Positions 17,135-26,657 of a stretch of 64,000 nucleotides of DNA are shown in pieces; position 1 is the stretch's first letter; every line of letters begins with the position of its first letter. Position numbers and translations under genes: made by a program. The notes below the pieces were generated by a model. It was not told the origin of the DNA. It saw nothing but the letters and a program-made list of their open reading frames with translations, and ran no database searches. The DNA comes from Thermofontimicrobium_A sp034505795. Its GTDB lineage: Bacteria > Zhuqueibacterota > Zhuqueibacteria > Thermofontimicrobiales > Thermofontimicrobiaceae. The DNA lies in contig JAPDQM010000009.1 in assembly GCA_034505795.1 (NCBI GenBank), forward strand, positions 1-64,000, given 5' to 3'.

Positions 17135-19456
17135 CTATTTCAAGACACTAAATCGATGTTTAACGAGTGTGGTGTTATTGCAGTTATCGGTCGCCCGGAC
17201 GGAGAGCGTATGTTCCCCAGGCGACAGTGGCTCATCTGGAGTGTAGTTAATTTTTTTGTCTTCAGGATCGTATTCGGCAATCACTTCCAATTGATCCAGT
17301 TTCATAACTATCGAGCGTTCACTGGCAATGCCGGAAAGACGATCAGACACCGTCGCTGTCAAAGTAGGCTGGCGATTGTTCATTGTCGCCCCATCGGTGG
17401 GAAATGTAATGACAACAGAAGGGGGGATCGTGTCTCGAATTAACGTAAACGCACCCAGATTCGAGACTCGCGCTTGAAGCGTGCCTTTGTTTCGATCAAG
17501 CTGATTACCAACAAATTTCCAGCCGTTTTTGCTTCGAGAGTAGATGCCCAATTTCTCAGGGAGGGGGTCTTCAGCAGGATATTTTAGTTCCAGCCATCCG
17601 CTTTCTTTGAGCGGAACGTCTTGCGGATGCAGCTCAAAAATCGAGCCGATTGCCTCGTAGGCAGCATCAGCCAGTGGCGGCAGTTCAACCAGACGCAGAT
17701 AAAGATTCTTGTACACGGCACCGCGTTCGAAGAGCAGTTTGCAATCACCATTTTGCGAAATGATTTTTCCACCCCGGCCGGGTTGCACCGTTTGGACGTC
17801 AAACTGATCATAGCGCAGCAGTTCTTGCCCCAGCAGATTGTGTGCCTGGACCGCAATGGTTAGGGGACCGCTCTTGGCGGGTTCAAAAGCATAGACGCCA
17901 CAGAATTCATGCAAATCAAGTTGCCACATCGACACGTCGGCGGCTAAAGCGCCGGTTTGTTGCACGGTCACTCGGGGCAAACCTCGCAATGGGCCATTGG
18001 CCACTACTTTCAAGCGCATATAATCATCATAAAAATCTTTTTCCAGGCTTAATTCGGCAGCGTCAGGCGCGGTGCGGTTGCTATCGTCCAAATAATAAAA
18101 TGATGGAGAAGAAAATTGCAGATGATCGGCTTGTAATTGTACTTTGAGCAGGGTCCCCGGCCGGAACAACTTGCTGGTATAATTTCTCACGAAACCATCA
18201 GGCCCAGAGGAATCAGAGCCAATGACAATGGGCACGAGGCCGCGCCACGACCGGCCATAATCGCCAGTCAGCGAAAATTTCACATCCGCCAGATCAGCGC
18301 TATCAGCGGCTGCCACCGCCACCACCAGTCGTCCCGCTGCAGCTTCCCAACGATAGTCGGCTTTCAATGAGGGAATTTTTCCGACAACAAATTTCCCGGT
18401 CACCGATGTCGTATTGCCAAAGAAATCCGCGATTTCGACCAGGAATTGATGCATTCCCGCACCCAATCGACCCTGGCTGGATTGCTCTCCTGGCAGATGG
18501 GGGGCGCAGTCCAATATCCCAATGTCGGCGCCCACAGGTGAATAAAATCGAAGCCGATTCAACTCCTCTTTGTAAAGCTTTTGAAAAATGCCAATCCCTC
18601 GAGCCAGCAAACGATAGTCACGGTCTAAATCGATATAATGCGTTTCATCATAGCTGAAACGATCGTAAACCGCAGCAAACTGCAAGTTGCCATCAACATA
18701 AAAATTGACGCGATAAACAGCAAAGGTATTGTCGACACCATTGGCCTGATCGAAGCAGTCAATCGCCACCCCAACTTTGCCGGAAATAAGGGGTACGGTA
18801 GCCAGGGCATAATTTCCACTGGCATTTCGAACCGGTTTCAGGATGAGCGGCAAAACATCGGCATTTACCCGCGCCTGGACGTTCAGCGGAGTGAGGCTGA
18901 TAGCACTAACCAGAGGCGGAATGGTGTCCAGAATTTTATATCCTACCAGAAATGGATTCATCGGTGCATTATTTCGATCGCGCAGCTCGAAATGGAGGTG
19001 CGGGCTACCGATGCCAGTCGAGCCGGTGTAGCCAATCACATCTCCTTTTTTCACTGGAAACAGGTCTGGCGTTAGGTATTCATTGATACGATAGGCACCC
19101 TGCTTTTTTTGCTCCTGTTTCACGAAGCGCTCCAATTGCGGATTGAAGTGATCCAGATGGGCATAAATGGCGGTTTCGCCAGTATCCAGCTTTTGATAGA
19201 TCACCTTGCCATAACCAAAAGGTGACACTGAAATGCGAACGATGTAGCCATCGCGTACCGCAAAAACCTTATAGCCGACCTGGCCCCAGGTTTTGATATC
19301 GACGCCTGCATGAAAATGCCCGGGGCGATATTCCGCGAATGAAGATGTCAAAAAATGGCTGGCATCTGTCGGCCAGGCATATTCCTGCGCCAAGCCCCGA
19401 GACATCAAACAATAACTCATTATTAAAATGCTAAAAAGTCTTCCCTGCCACTGCAA
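17135..19456 (-). CDS. M23 family metallopeptidase with C-terminal Ig-like domains
   Basis: A protein of 773 residues. It has a signal peptide (residues 1-23, ending SRGLAQ) and an M23/LytM peptidase domain at about 35-170 with all zinc ligands: H49 and D53 (FHAGVDIKT) and the HxH pair at H153/H155 (SPHLHFELRD). These enzymes cut peptide cross-links of peptidoglycan. The long remainder is beta-rich; the last 90 residues are an Ig-like domain (VITFPTDGATMNNRQPTLTA, then SPGEHTLSVRATDN). The start is a TTG at 19456 with only a modest ribosome site (AAGGCAG). It follows the glycosyltransferase gene by 18 nt, so the two are probably one operon with the RmlA-like gene. Confidence 0.85.
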   Translation of the reverse strand: MQWQGRLFSILIMSYCLMSRGLAQEYAWPTDASHFLTSSFAEYRPGHFHAGVDIKTWGQVGYKVFAVRDGYIVRISVSPFGYGKVIYQKLDTGETAIYAHLDHFNPQLERFVKQEQKKQGAYRINEYLTPDLFPVKKGDVIGYTGSTGIGSPHLHFELRDRNNAPMNPFLVGYKILDTIPPLVSAISLTPLNVQARVNADVLPLILKPVRNASGNYALATVPLISGKVGVAIDCFDQANGVDNTFAVYRVNFYVDGNLQFAAVYDRFSYDETHYIDLDRDYRLLARGIGIFQKLYKEELNRLRFYSPVGADIGILDCAPHLPGEQSSQGRLGAGMHQFLVEIADFFGNTTSVTGKFVVGKIPSLKADYRWEAAAGRLVVAVAAADSADLADVKFSLTGDYGRSWRGLVPIVIGSDSSGPDGFVRNYTSKLFRPGTLLKVQLQADHLQFSSPSFYYLDDSNRTAPDAAELSLEKDFYDDYMRLKVVANGPLRGLPRVTVQQTGALAADVSMWQLDLHEFCGVYAFEPAKSGPLTIAVQAHNLLGQELLRYDQFDVQTVQPGRGGKIISQNGDCKLLFERGAVYKNLYLRLVELPPLADAAYEAIGSIFELHPQDVPLKESGWLELKYPAEDPLPEKLGIYSRSKNGWKFVGNQLDRNKGTLQARVSNLGAFTLIRDTIPPSVVITFPTDGATMNNRQPTLTATVSDRLSGIASERSIVMKLDQLEVIAEYDPEDKKINYTPDEPLSPGEHTLSVRATDNCNNTTLVKHRFSVLK

Positions 19457-19474
19457 AGTTGCTGCCTTTCACTG

Positions 19475-20785
19475 CTAAGTTACATCTGTTTTGACCAATT
19501 GATCGAATATGGCCGCCAGTCGGCCCGCTTGCGCTTCGCGATCGAATTGCGGTAGCGAAAGAGGCGCCGCCACGGGCAGACAGCCGGCTTTGAATTGCTT
19601 AAAGTAATCGAGAATAGCGGTTTGAATTCCTGCAATATCGGCATTATCAACAACGGTTCCGCGACCATGGGTTTGGATAATGCGGGCGACCTCCCCGGGC
19701 TGAGCGATCATCAAAATCGGCTTGCCCGAAGCCAGATATTCAAATACTTTGCCAGTAATGATCTCTTCCCCGGTCTTTTTGAAAATCGTCAGCACCAATA
19801 GATGCGAGCGCATGATCTCCTGGATTGCCTGCCGGTGGGGCAAATAGCGCAATGGCCAGATGCTATTTTCCAGTTGCAACTGCCGGGTCAGCGCCTTAAA
19901 TCGGCCATATAAATCTGTGCCGATGAACTGGACAACGATCTCGTTCTTCAACCCAGGATGATGTTGAAACAATTTTTGAATTGCTAACAAAACGGGTTCT
20001 GGATCGCTCACTCGAGTGATCGCGCCGCAATGGGTGATGGTGAACCTATCGTTGGCAACCAACAATAGGGCATCCTGGAAATCATCCCGATCATAACCAT
20101 TCATCAACACAGCCACTTTTCGTTTGAGCGCAAAATGACCGCTTTTTTTCCAGAGCGAATTGGCCAGATGCTGACACATCGCCACGAGCTGATCAGCAGA
20201 TTTCAGCACCCATTTCTCGAGCAAGCGGTTGATGAACCGATGCCATGAGGTCGGGCTGGGCTGACTTTCGCCGCCGGTCCAATCATCTCGAAAATCGGCT
20301 ACCCATTTGACGCCGGCGATGGCTTTCAGGCATAAGCCGGCCAGGTGCGCCGACTGCGGCGGGGAGGTAGTGTAAACAACGTCAATTTTATGCGCACGAA
20401 TTAATGACAGGCTACGTCGAATCGCGAACGGCAGCCAGAGAATTTTGGAATCGGGAATTAACAACCAGCCACCGACAATGCGATTGAGCCAATTAAGCAG
20501 CGGGTTGGTTTTGCCGGCGCCGGCTTGGGCTGATTTGGCTGGTCTACTTTTACGGACGCGCGCCAACAACCGCAACGGATCCAACGATTCGGTGCGTTCA
20601 ATCTGGCGACCAGCCAACTCCTGCAGCAAGCTTTCGTCATGCGCGTAATAGCGGATATCCTTGACCGTGATCACCAGCGGTTCCCAGCCAAAATGGGGCA
20701 GATATTTCACAAATTTGGCTGAGCGTTGGGTTCCCCCCATGCCCATGGGCGGAAAATAATAACATAGAAACAAGACTTTTTTCAT
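19475..20785 (-). CDS. Glycosyltransferase, GT4-like
   Basis: A protein of 436 residues with the GT-B two-domain architecture. The N-terminus has CYYFPPMGMGGTQRSAKF, typical of WbuB-like GT4 transferases, and VVYTTSPPQSAHLAG, VADFRDDWTGG follow; the C-terminal donor domain has THCGAITR, then GKVFEYLASGKPILMIA, the nucleotide-sugar binding segment with the ExxxxGxP pattern. It probably transfers a sugar to a lipid-linked or surface polysaccharide in the cytoplasm; donor and acceptor are unknown. It lies 10 nt after the nucleotidyltransferase gene and 18 nt before the M23 peptidase. Confidence 0.8.
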   Translation of the reverse strand: MKKVLFLCYYFPPMGMGGTQRSAKFVKYLPHFGWEPLVITVKDIRYYAHDESLLQELAGRQIERTESLDPLRLLARVRKSRPAKSAQAGAGKTNPLLNWLNRIVGGWLLIPDSKILWLPFAIRRSLSLIRAHKIDVVYTTSPPQSAHLAGLCLKAIAGVKWVADFRDDWTGGESQPSPTSWHRFINRLLEKWVLKSADQLVAMCQHLANSLWKKSGHFALKRKVAVLMNGYDRDDFQDALLLVANDRFTITHCGAITRVSDPEPVLLAIQKLFQHHPGLKNEIVVQFIGTDLYGRFKALTRQLQLENSIWPLRYLPHRQAIQEIMRSHLLVLTIFKKTGEEIITGKVFEYLASGKPILMIAQPGEVARIIQTHGRGTVVDNADIAGIQTAILDYFKQFKAGCLPVAAPLSLPQFDREAQAGRLAAIFDQLVKTDVT

Positions 20786-20795
20786 TTATTCCCAA

Positions 20796-21860
20796 TCAAA
20801 CCAGTTCGATTCGGCTTTGATCGCCGATAATAAAGCGATGCGAGATCGGTTTTGAGGTCACTTTGATAATTTGAACATCGGTGCCAAGCAAACTGCTCTC
20901 GATTCGCCCACCGATGTCTAATATCTGGCAATTGGTCAATACGATACTGAATTCGATTTCGCTATTACGGATATAGCAATTGTTATGAATCGAGGTAAAT
21001 GGCCCAATATAGCTATTTTCGATTATTGTGTCGCTCCCAATAATGGCCGGTCCGCGGATTTGGCTATTCTTGATGGTCGCTCCTTTCTCGACAATCACAT
21101 TGCCGGCGAGGTAAGAGGTTTTATCCAATACGCCATCGATACGAGCTTCCTGATGCTCCAGCACCAATCGATTGGCCTCCAGCAGGTCGATGGGCTTACC
21201 GGTATCTTTCCACCAGCCGGTGATTTCCGAATAGCCGATCTGATAGCCATGATCGATAAGATACTGATGGGCATCGGAAATTTCCAATTCCCCTCGCGCG
21301 CTCGGCTGAATATTGTTGACAGCTTCAAAGATATGATGGTCGTAAATATAAATACCGGCCACGGCGTATTTGCTTTTGGGGTGCTTTGGTTTTTCCTCGA
21401 TGGATACAATGCGATTGTTCTTAATTTCCGGCACGCCAAATCGTTCGGGGTCTTTCACTTTTGATAGCGTCAAGAAGCAATTGACATGATCGCGCTGGAA
21501 TTCTTCAATGAACCGCTTGACGCCACCAACAACCATATTATCGCCAAGATAAAAGATGAACGGATCTTTGCCAATAAAATCCTCAGCAATTTTCACCACA
21601 TGGGCCAAACCCAAAGGTGCTTCCTGGGGGATATAGGTGATTTTGACGCCCCAGCGACTGCCGTCACCGATGGCATCAGGGACTTCGCTGCAGTCCGAAT
21701 TGGTAACAATACCCACTTCGCTGATGCCGGCTTGGGTCACGGTTTCAATCGCGTAATGCAAGATTGGCTTATTGGCGATAGGGATGAGATGTTTGTTCTG
21801 GGTGTGAGTCAATGGCCGCAAGCGAGTGCCTTTGCCGCCGCTGGTAATAAGCGCTTTCAT
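20796..21860 (-). CDS. Glucose-1-phosphate thymidylyltransferase, long form
   Basis: A protein of 354 residues. The N-terminal nucleotidyltransferase domain begins MKALITSGGKGTRLRPLT and includes NKHLIPIANKPIL, FIFYLGDNM and ITGWWKDTGKP, as in RmlA-like thymidylyltransferases. From about residue 240 it adds a left-handed beta-helix (ASYLAGN-, IRGPAIIGSDTIIENSYIG, then SIHNNCYIRNSEIE), making it the long form found in archaea and many bacteria. It makes dTDP-glucose for deoxysugar synthesis; the other dTDP-sugar genes are not in the window. The start at 21860 has AAAGGA 9 nt upstream, preferred over the TTG three codons earlier. Confidence 0.85.
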   Translation of the reverse strand: MKALITSGGKGTRLRPLTHTQNKHLIPIANKPILHYAIETVTQAGISEVGIVTNSDCSEVPDAIGDGSRWGVKITYIPQEAPLGLAHVVKIAEDFIGKDPFIFYLGDNMVVGGVKRFIEEFQRDHVNCFLTLSKVKDPERFGVPEIKNNRIVSIEEKPKHPKSKYAVAGIYIYDHHIFEAVNNIQPSARGELEISDAHQYLIDHGYQIGYSEITGWWKDTGKPIDLLEANRLVLEHQEARIDGVLDKTSYLAGNVIVEKGATIKNSQIRGPAIIGSDTIIENSYIGPFTSIHNNCYIRNSEIEFSIVLTNCQILDIGGRIESSLLGTDVQIIKVTSKPISHRFIIGDQSRIELV

Positions 21861-22083
21861 CAAATTCAATCCTTTCTCAAAGTTATTTAAGCAACTCTCA
21901 GTTTGCCAGATTTAGATGAATGACCTTTATAATTATAACAAAAAAACCATCGAAAAGCAACCTCAAAATTGGAGTTGAGACGAATAGCTGTTTGATGGGA
22001 GAAATCTTCGTTTTGGATTTTCATTAAAGATCTAAAGCCTCACCAATTGAAACCCGACATACCGGAATTTATCTTTCGAAATC

Positions 22084-23082
22084 TTATTTGATGAGTGGCT
22101 CAATATGATAATAACCATATTGCTTCAGCTTCTCGCTGGATCGAGATAAGAAATCCACAATCACTTCACTTTTGGTGATGAATGTAATACCATAATTGAT
22201 CAGACGCAATTCCTTTAGATAGACATCGTCTTGATACGGCAACTTCATGTTTTGATCGGAAACATGATGGCCCTCTGGTGGTGCCAACACCAATTCAGAA
22301 TCATAGGAGGCTGCCGTGGCCATGCCGATATATTCGAACGTCCGGCTATTCGTATTATAAGCAATGGCGACCCCGCCGGAGAATCCTCGATTGAAGGTTA
22401 GATCAGCGACGAATTTGGTTTTGTATTTCGATGGTGTAGCAAGGCCCCGAGTGACCATAAAAATGCCCTTGGGATAACCCAGCAGGTAAATTTCCTGCCC
22501 CAGGCGGATGTCTGTTTTTTTGGCCAGGCGTTCCTGGAATGGAAATTCCGACAATTCATTGGCTGCGGCCTCAGTTTCAAGAACGGCCACGTCATTGGTC
22601 GTATCAGCCACCACCAGCGTGGCTCGACTGCTGGTTCCATCGCGATGGGTGACATAGCTCGTCTGCCCAAACCGGATCGCCAGCGATTGCAGATAATTGG
22701 TGGGCTGATTGTTTTCATCGGCATAGTATGTTCGAATGGTATCCTGGAAGCTGAATATGTGTTCACAGGTCAGCACCAGGATCTTTTTGGCTTGCGAAAA
22801 AATAATCAGGCCAGTGCCAGCTACTGAATTGGTGGTGAATTTTTTATTGGTCAGCAACGATTGCTGGGATACGGATGCATTAGGCGGAGGTGGTGCGTAA
22901 TATTGAATTTCATAATAGGCGGAACAGGTAATTTTAATAATCGACGCTTCGAGTTTCTGCAAGATCGCCGGCGGCCCCTCTTCGATTTTAGGCGATGGGA
23001 CATTGAGCTGTTGACCCGTTGGGGAACAACTGCTTGCGATGAACCACAAAATCGCAGCGCTAATGGCAAAATATATTTTCAT
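22084..23082 (-). CDS. Trypsin-like serine protease lipoprotein (S1C/DegP-like)
   Basis: A protein of 332 residues. Lipoprotein signal: MKIYFAISAAILWFIASSC with a lipobox ASSC, acylated at C19. The catalytic triad is complete: H108 (LTCEHIFSF), D164 (TTNDVAVLE) and S235 (NRGFSGGVA). No PDZ domain is seen, so it is shorter than DegP/HtrA proteins. It probably works on the periplasmic side of a membrane. AAAGGA precedes the ATG at 23082 by 9 nt. It is the last gene after a sigma-54 regulator and its kinase (106 nt gap), which suggests a link to envelope quality control. Confidence 0.8.
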   Translation of the reverse strand: MKIYFAISAAILWFIASSCSPTGQQLNVPSPKIEEGPPAILQKLEASIIKITCSAYYEIQYYAPPPPNASVSQQSLLTNKKFTTNSVAGTGLIIFSQAKKILVLTCEHIFSFQDTIRTYYADENNQPTNYLQSLAIRFGQTSYVTHRDGTSSRATLVVADTTNDVAVLETEAAANELSEFPFQERLAKKTDIRLGQEIYLLGYPKGIFMVTRGLATPSKYKTKFVADLTFNRGFSGGVAIAYNTNSRTFEYIGMATAASYDSELVLAPPEGHHVSDQNMKLPYQDDVYLKELRLINYGITFITKSEVIVDFLSRSSEKLKQYGYYHIEPLIK

Positions 23083-23187
23083 GAAAAAGATCCTTTCAAT
23101 TGGTCTTTTCATTAGACTATCCGAATCGAAAGGGGTTTCATGAAAGCAGCGTATGCGAGTATTTTTTCATCGAAAATGGAACTCAGT

Positions 23188-24552
23188 TCATTTCATCTGG
23201 TACTTTTGCAGCTTGTAGCGCAGGTGGCGCTCGGTGATCCCCAAAATTTTGGCAGCTTTCACCTGCACCCCCTGAGCTTCCTCCATGGCCTGATCGATCA
23301 ACGCCCGCTCAAATGCTTCCACTCGTTCGATAAATGTGCCCTGGCCAAACGGATCGCGCGACGGTGCTTCACTGCGACTACTGCGTACGGTTAGCGGCAA
23401 ATCCTGCACAGTAATAATTGGACTGCGGCTCAATACCACGGCTTGCTCAATAATATTTTCCAGCTCCCTCACATTGCCGGGGTAATCATATTTCATCAAT
23501 TGATCCATGGCTTCCCGTGACAGACCAGAGATATCTTTCTTGTTTTCGCTGGCATATTTTTTCAAAAAATAGTCGATCAGAAGCGGAATATCCGATTTGC
23601 GCTGACGTAATGGAGGGATATGAATGCGAACCACATTCAGCCGATAGTACAAATCGTCCCGAAAGCGGCCGGCCTGAATCATCTCTTCCAGATTGCGATT
23701 GGTCGCAGCAACAATTCGAATGTCCACCTTAATGGATTCAGTGCCGCCCACTCGCTCAAAAGTTTGCTCCTGCAACACCCGCAACAATTTGACCTGAGTC
23801 GTCAGCGGCATTTCGCCCACTTCATCGATAAACAGCGTGCCTTTTTCGGCCAGTTCAAACCGGCCCTTTCGCTGTCGATCCGCGCCGGTAAACGCTCCTT
23901 TTTCATGTCCAAAAAGCTCGCTCTCCAATAAATTTTCAGCCAACGCGGCACAATTCACCGCAACAAAAGGAGCGTTTCTTCGGGGGCTAGCCTGATGAAT
24001 TGCCCGAGCGATCAATTCTTTGCCTGTACCGCTTTCGCCAGTGATCAGCACCGTCGCTTTGCTGGGTGCGGCTCGACCAGCAATATTGATCGCCACTTCC
24101 ATCGCTTCGCTGATCGAAATGATTTGATCAAACTTGAATCGTTCGGCCAATTGTTCGCGCAACAGACGATTTTCGGACACCAATTGCTTATGCTCCAGTA
24201 CCCGCGCAATGACCAATTCCAACTGGTCCAAATCAATCGGTTTCATTAAATAGTCCACCGCACCAGACCGCATCGCCTCCACGGCACTTTCCACGCTCCC
24301 AAATGCGGTCATCATGATCACATCGATGTCGGGATTGATTTCGCGGACGCGTTTGAGCACCTCAATGCCATCAATATCGGGCAGCCGGAAATCGGTAAGC
24401 ACCAGATCGATGGTTTGTCGCTCAATTTGTCGAACGCCGTCCTGTCCGTTGAATGCACTCTGGATATCGTAACCTTTCTTTTTGAGAAATCCCGCCAGGG
24501 CCTGCACCTGCGCAGGCTCATCATCAATAATCAGAATCCTATGTCCAGCCAT
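23188..24552 (-). CDS. Sigma-54-dependent response regulator (NtrC/ZraR type)
   Basis: A protein of 454 residues in the usual three-domain order. Residues 1-120 are a receiver with the acidic pair D10/D11 and phospho-acceptor D54 (LVLTDFRLPDIDG). Residues about 140-375 are an AAA+ sigma-54 activator with Walker A GESGTGKE, GHEKGAFTGAD (the GAFTGA loop that contacts sigma-54) and the Walker B LFIDEVGEMP. The C-terminus is a Fis-type helix-turn-helix (AAKILGITERHLRYKL). It activates transcription from -24/-12 promoters when phosphorylated. Its partner kinase is encoded 67 nt upstream. A candidate target promoter of the required kind lies at 30509-30525. Confidence 0.92.
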   Translation of the reverse strand: MAGHRILIIDDEPAQVQALAGFLKKKGYDIQSAFNGQDGVRQIERQTIDLVLTDFRLPDIDGIEVLKRVREINPDIDVIMMTAFGSVESAVEAMRSGAVDYLMKPIDLDQLELVIARVLEHKQLVSENRLLREQLAERFKFDQIISISEAMEVAINIAGRAAPSKATVLITGESGTGKELIARAIHQASPRRNAPFVAVNCAALAENLLESELFGHEKGAFTGADRQRKGRFELAEKGTLFIDEVGEMPLTTQVKLLRVLQEQTFERVGGTESIKVDIRIVAATNRNLEEMIQAGRFRDDLYYRLNVVRIHIPPLRQRKSDIPLLIDYFLKKYASENKKDISGLSREAMDQLMKYDYPGNVRELENIIEQAVVLSRSPIITVQDLPLTVRSSRSEAPSRDPFGQGTFIERVEAFERALIDQAMEEAQGVQVKAAKILGITERHLRYKLQKYQMK

Positions 24553-24619
24553 AATTCAATAATTCTCTCGAAATGAAGAATCCTTTTGACGTCCCTTCCG
24601 ATAACTGTCGCTTGAAAAC

Positions 24620-26635
24620 TTAAATCGGCAAATAGATTGAAAAAGTCGACCCTTTGCCAACAGCGCTTTCAACCTCAATGCGGCCCTCGTGTTGCGAAAT
24701 GATTTGATGCACCAGACTCAATCCCAATCCTGTGCCCTGGGGCTTGGTGGTATAGTACAAATTGAAAATCTTGCTCTGGGTCTCCGAATTCATTCCGATG
24801 CCAGAATCCGCAATTCGAATGCCAACCTCCCGCTCATTGGTCACTGCCGTGCTGATGGTAATTTTGCCCTCCCCGGGAATCGCCTCGATGGCGTTTTGCA
24901 AGATGTTCAGCAACGCCTGTTGCATCTGGTTTTGATCAATCATGAGAACTGGGGTGGAATTGAGAGACGTGATAATTTCGATTTTCTTCTCTTGGGCCTG
25001 ACTGGCCATCAGTTTAACCGTATTCTCAATCAATAGATTCACATTGGTCGCGGCCAGATGCAGCTTCGGTGGTCGGGCAAATTTCAAAAATTGCTGGATA
25101 ATGTCATTGATTCGCCGCACTTCAGAAACTACGATTTTGGTCAGTTCACGATATTCATCATGGCCGCTTTGCGGCACAAATTCTCGTGCCAATCGCTGCG
25201 TAATCATGCCAATTGCATTGAGTGGATTGCGAATCTCATGCGCCACTCCAGAAGCCAATTGCCCCATGGCCGTAAGTTTTTCTTTGCGACGAAGGGTTTC
25301 CTCCAATTGCCGCTTTTCCGTCAGATTTTTGATGACCGCGAAAGCCGACTCGATGGTCCCTTGTTCATTTTTTAATAGCGAGGTGCTGATGGAAATGATC
25401 AATCGCCGGCCATTGATGGTAATGTCATGCTCGCTGTCCTTCACAGTTACGCCTGTCTGCAGTGCATTGAGCAATGGCACCAGATTGGCAGAAAAACAAA
25501 GCTGGCATGGCTGCCCGATGACTTGATCGACAGCAACACCAAACAGTTCGCTGGCGGCATGATTGAATAGTGAAATTCGTTGATCGCGATCAATAGCAAT
25601 GACTGCGTCCGCCATGTGCTCCAGGATACTACTGGAATAGGTTTGAATTCGCCGATAGGCCTGTCGAATCGTTTGATAATTTTGATTAATTGTCAAAAAA
25701 TTGACCCCGATGAGGAGGAACAGCCCCAGCACTCCTGACATGATAATGAGCCGTCGTTGCATCCGATTGCTGGCCTGCTTGAGATGATCCGTTTTCAGTC
25801 CGATGCGGAAAAGCCCCAGTGTTTCGCCTTTGAAAATGAATGATCGAACACATTCAAAGATTTGCTGTCCGCCGAATTCGATCAGCCGGGATGAAAGGGT
25901 AGATTGTTGCAGTGCCTCCATTAAAAATGCATCGCTGCGAATATTGGGCAGCCGGGAGATGCCTTCCGATGCCAGGATGATTCCGTCTTCATCCTGGAGC
26001 ACAATGAATTCAATGCCCGGGTAGCGGCTGATCTGTTGCATCAGCACGCCGACTCCCACTTCTTTGCGAAACTGCAACAACGTTTCCCCTGCCATGCTGG
26101 CAATGATAAATCCGCCACTGCCTCGATGAGCCGCGGCAGCGAATTGGGGTGCTGCAAGGCCCAATTGGGTGGTAAGACCAATCACGAACATTTCCGCCTC
26201 GCCGCTAATAATCGGCTGCACCAGTTGCCGTACTGAATCGGCGTTCGCTACAAAATCTGGCCGGCTAACCAATTCCTGATGCCCCCCTCGATCAAAAAAA
26301 GCGACTAGTTCTAGCCCATTTTCGGTGGCGATTTGCCGCAGTTCCTGCTGCGACAATCGCTGGCGTTGCTCCAGGCGATTTAGCAATTGCAGCAGCGACA
26401 GCAGTTTGTCCTCCAGCAATCCTTCCAGTTCCAGGTTGGCAGCAATAGCATTAGCGCCGGCTTGAGAAATGGCTTCCATTAACGTAGCCGCTTCCTCTTC
26501 CATGACATGATTGATTTCCCGTCGGGAATGACTTAATTCGAAAAAAGCGGATAGGAACATGGTCAAAATCAGCAACAGGGAAATCAGCAAAATGTATTTT
26601 GGATGAACATGTTGCCAACGTCTCAGCATCTCCAT
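24620..26635 (-). CDS. Membrane sensor histidine kinase with PAS domain
   Basis: A protein of 671 residues. Membrane helix 1 at about 14-34 (YILLISLLLILTMFLSAFFE), a large extracytoplasmic sensor region to about 290, membrane helix 2 at about 295-317, a PAS domain at roughly 335-440 (ILEHMADAVIAIDRDQRISL), then the HisKA dimerisation helix with GVAHEIRNPLNAIGM (phospho-histidine about 466) and an ATPase domain with LNILQNAIEAIPGEG and GTGLGLSLVHQII. It should phosphorylate the neighbouring sigma-54 regulator, as in ZraSR/HydHG pairs. The sensed signal is unknown; the extracytoplasmic part has a Cache-like size. Confidence 0.9.
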   Translation of the reverse strand: MEMLRRWQHVHPKYILLISLLLILTMFLSAFFELSHSRREINHVMEEEAATLMEAISQAGANAIAANLELEGLLEDKLLSLLQLLNRLEQRQRLSQQELRQIATENGLELVAFFDRGGHQELVSRPDFVANADSVRQLVQPIISGEAEMFVIGLTTQLGLAAPQFAAAAHRGSGGFIIASMAGETLLQFRKEVGVGVLMQQISRYPGIEFIVLQDEDGIILASEGISRLPNIRSDAFLMEALQQSTLSSRLIEFGGQQIFECVRSFIFKGETLGLFRIGLKTDHLKQASNRMQRRLIIMSGVLGLFLLIGVNFLTINQNYQTIRQAYRRIQTYSSSILEHMADAVIAIDRDQRISLFNHAASELFGVAVDQVIGQPCQLCFSANLVPLLNALQTGVTVKDSEHDITINGRRLIISISTSLLKNEQGTIESAFAVIKNLTEKRQLEETLRRKEKLTAMGQLASGVAHEIRNPLNAIGMITQRLAREFVPQSGHDEYRELTKIVVSEVRRINDIIQQFLKFARPPKLHLAATNVNLLIENTVKLMASQAQEKKIEIITSLNSTPVLMIDQNQMQQALLNILQNAIEAIPGEGKITISTAVTNEREVGIRIADSGIGMNSETQSKIFNLYYTTKPQGTGLGLSLVHQIISQHEGRIEVESAVGKGSTFSIYLPI

Positions 26636-26657
26636 GATGGTTTATTGCCTCCTTGGA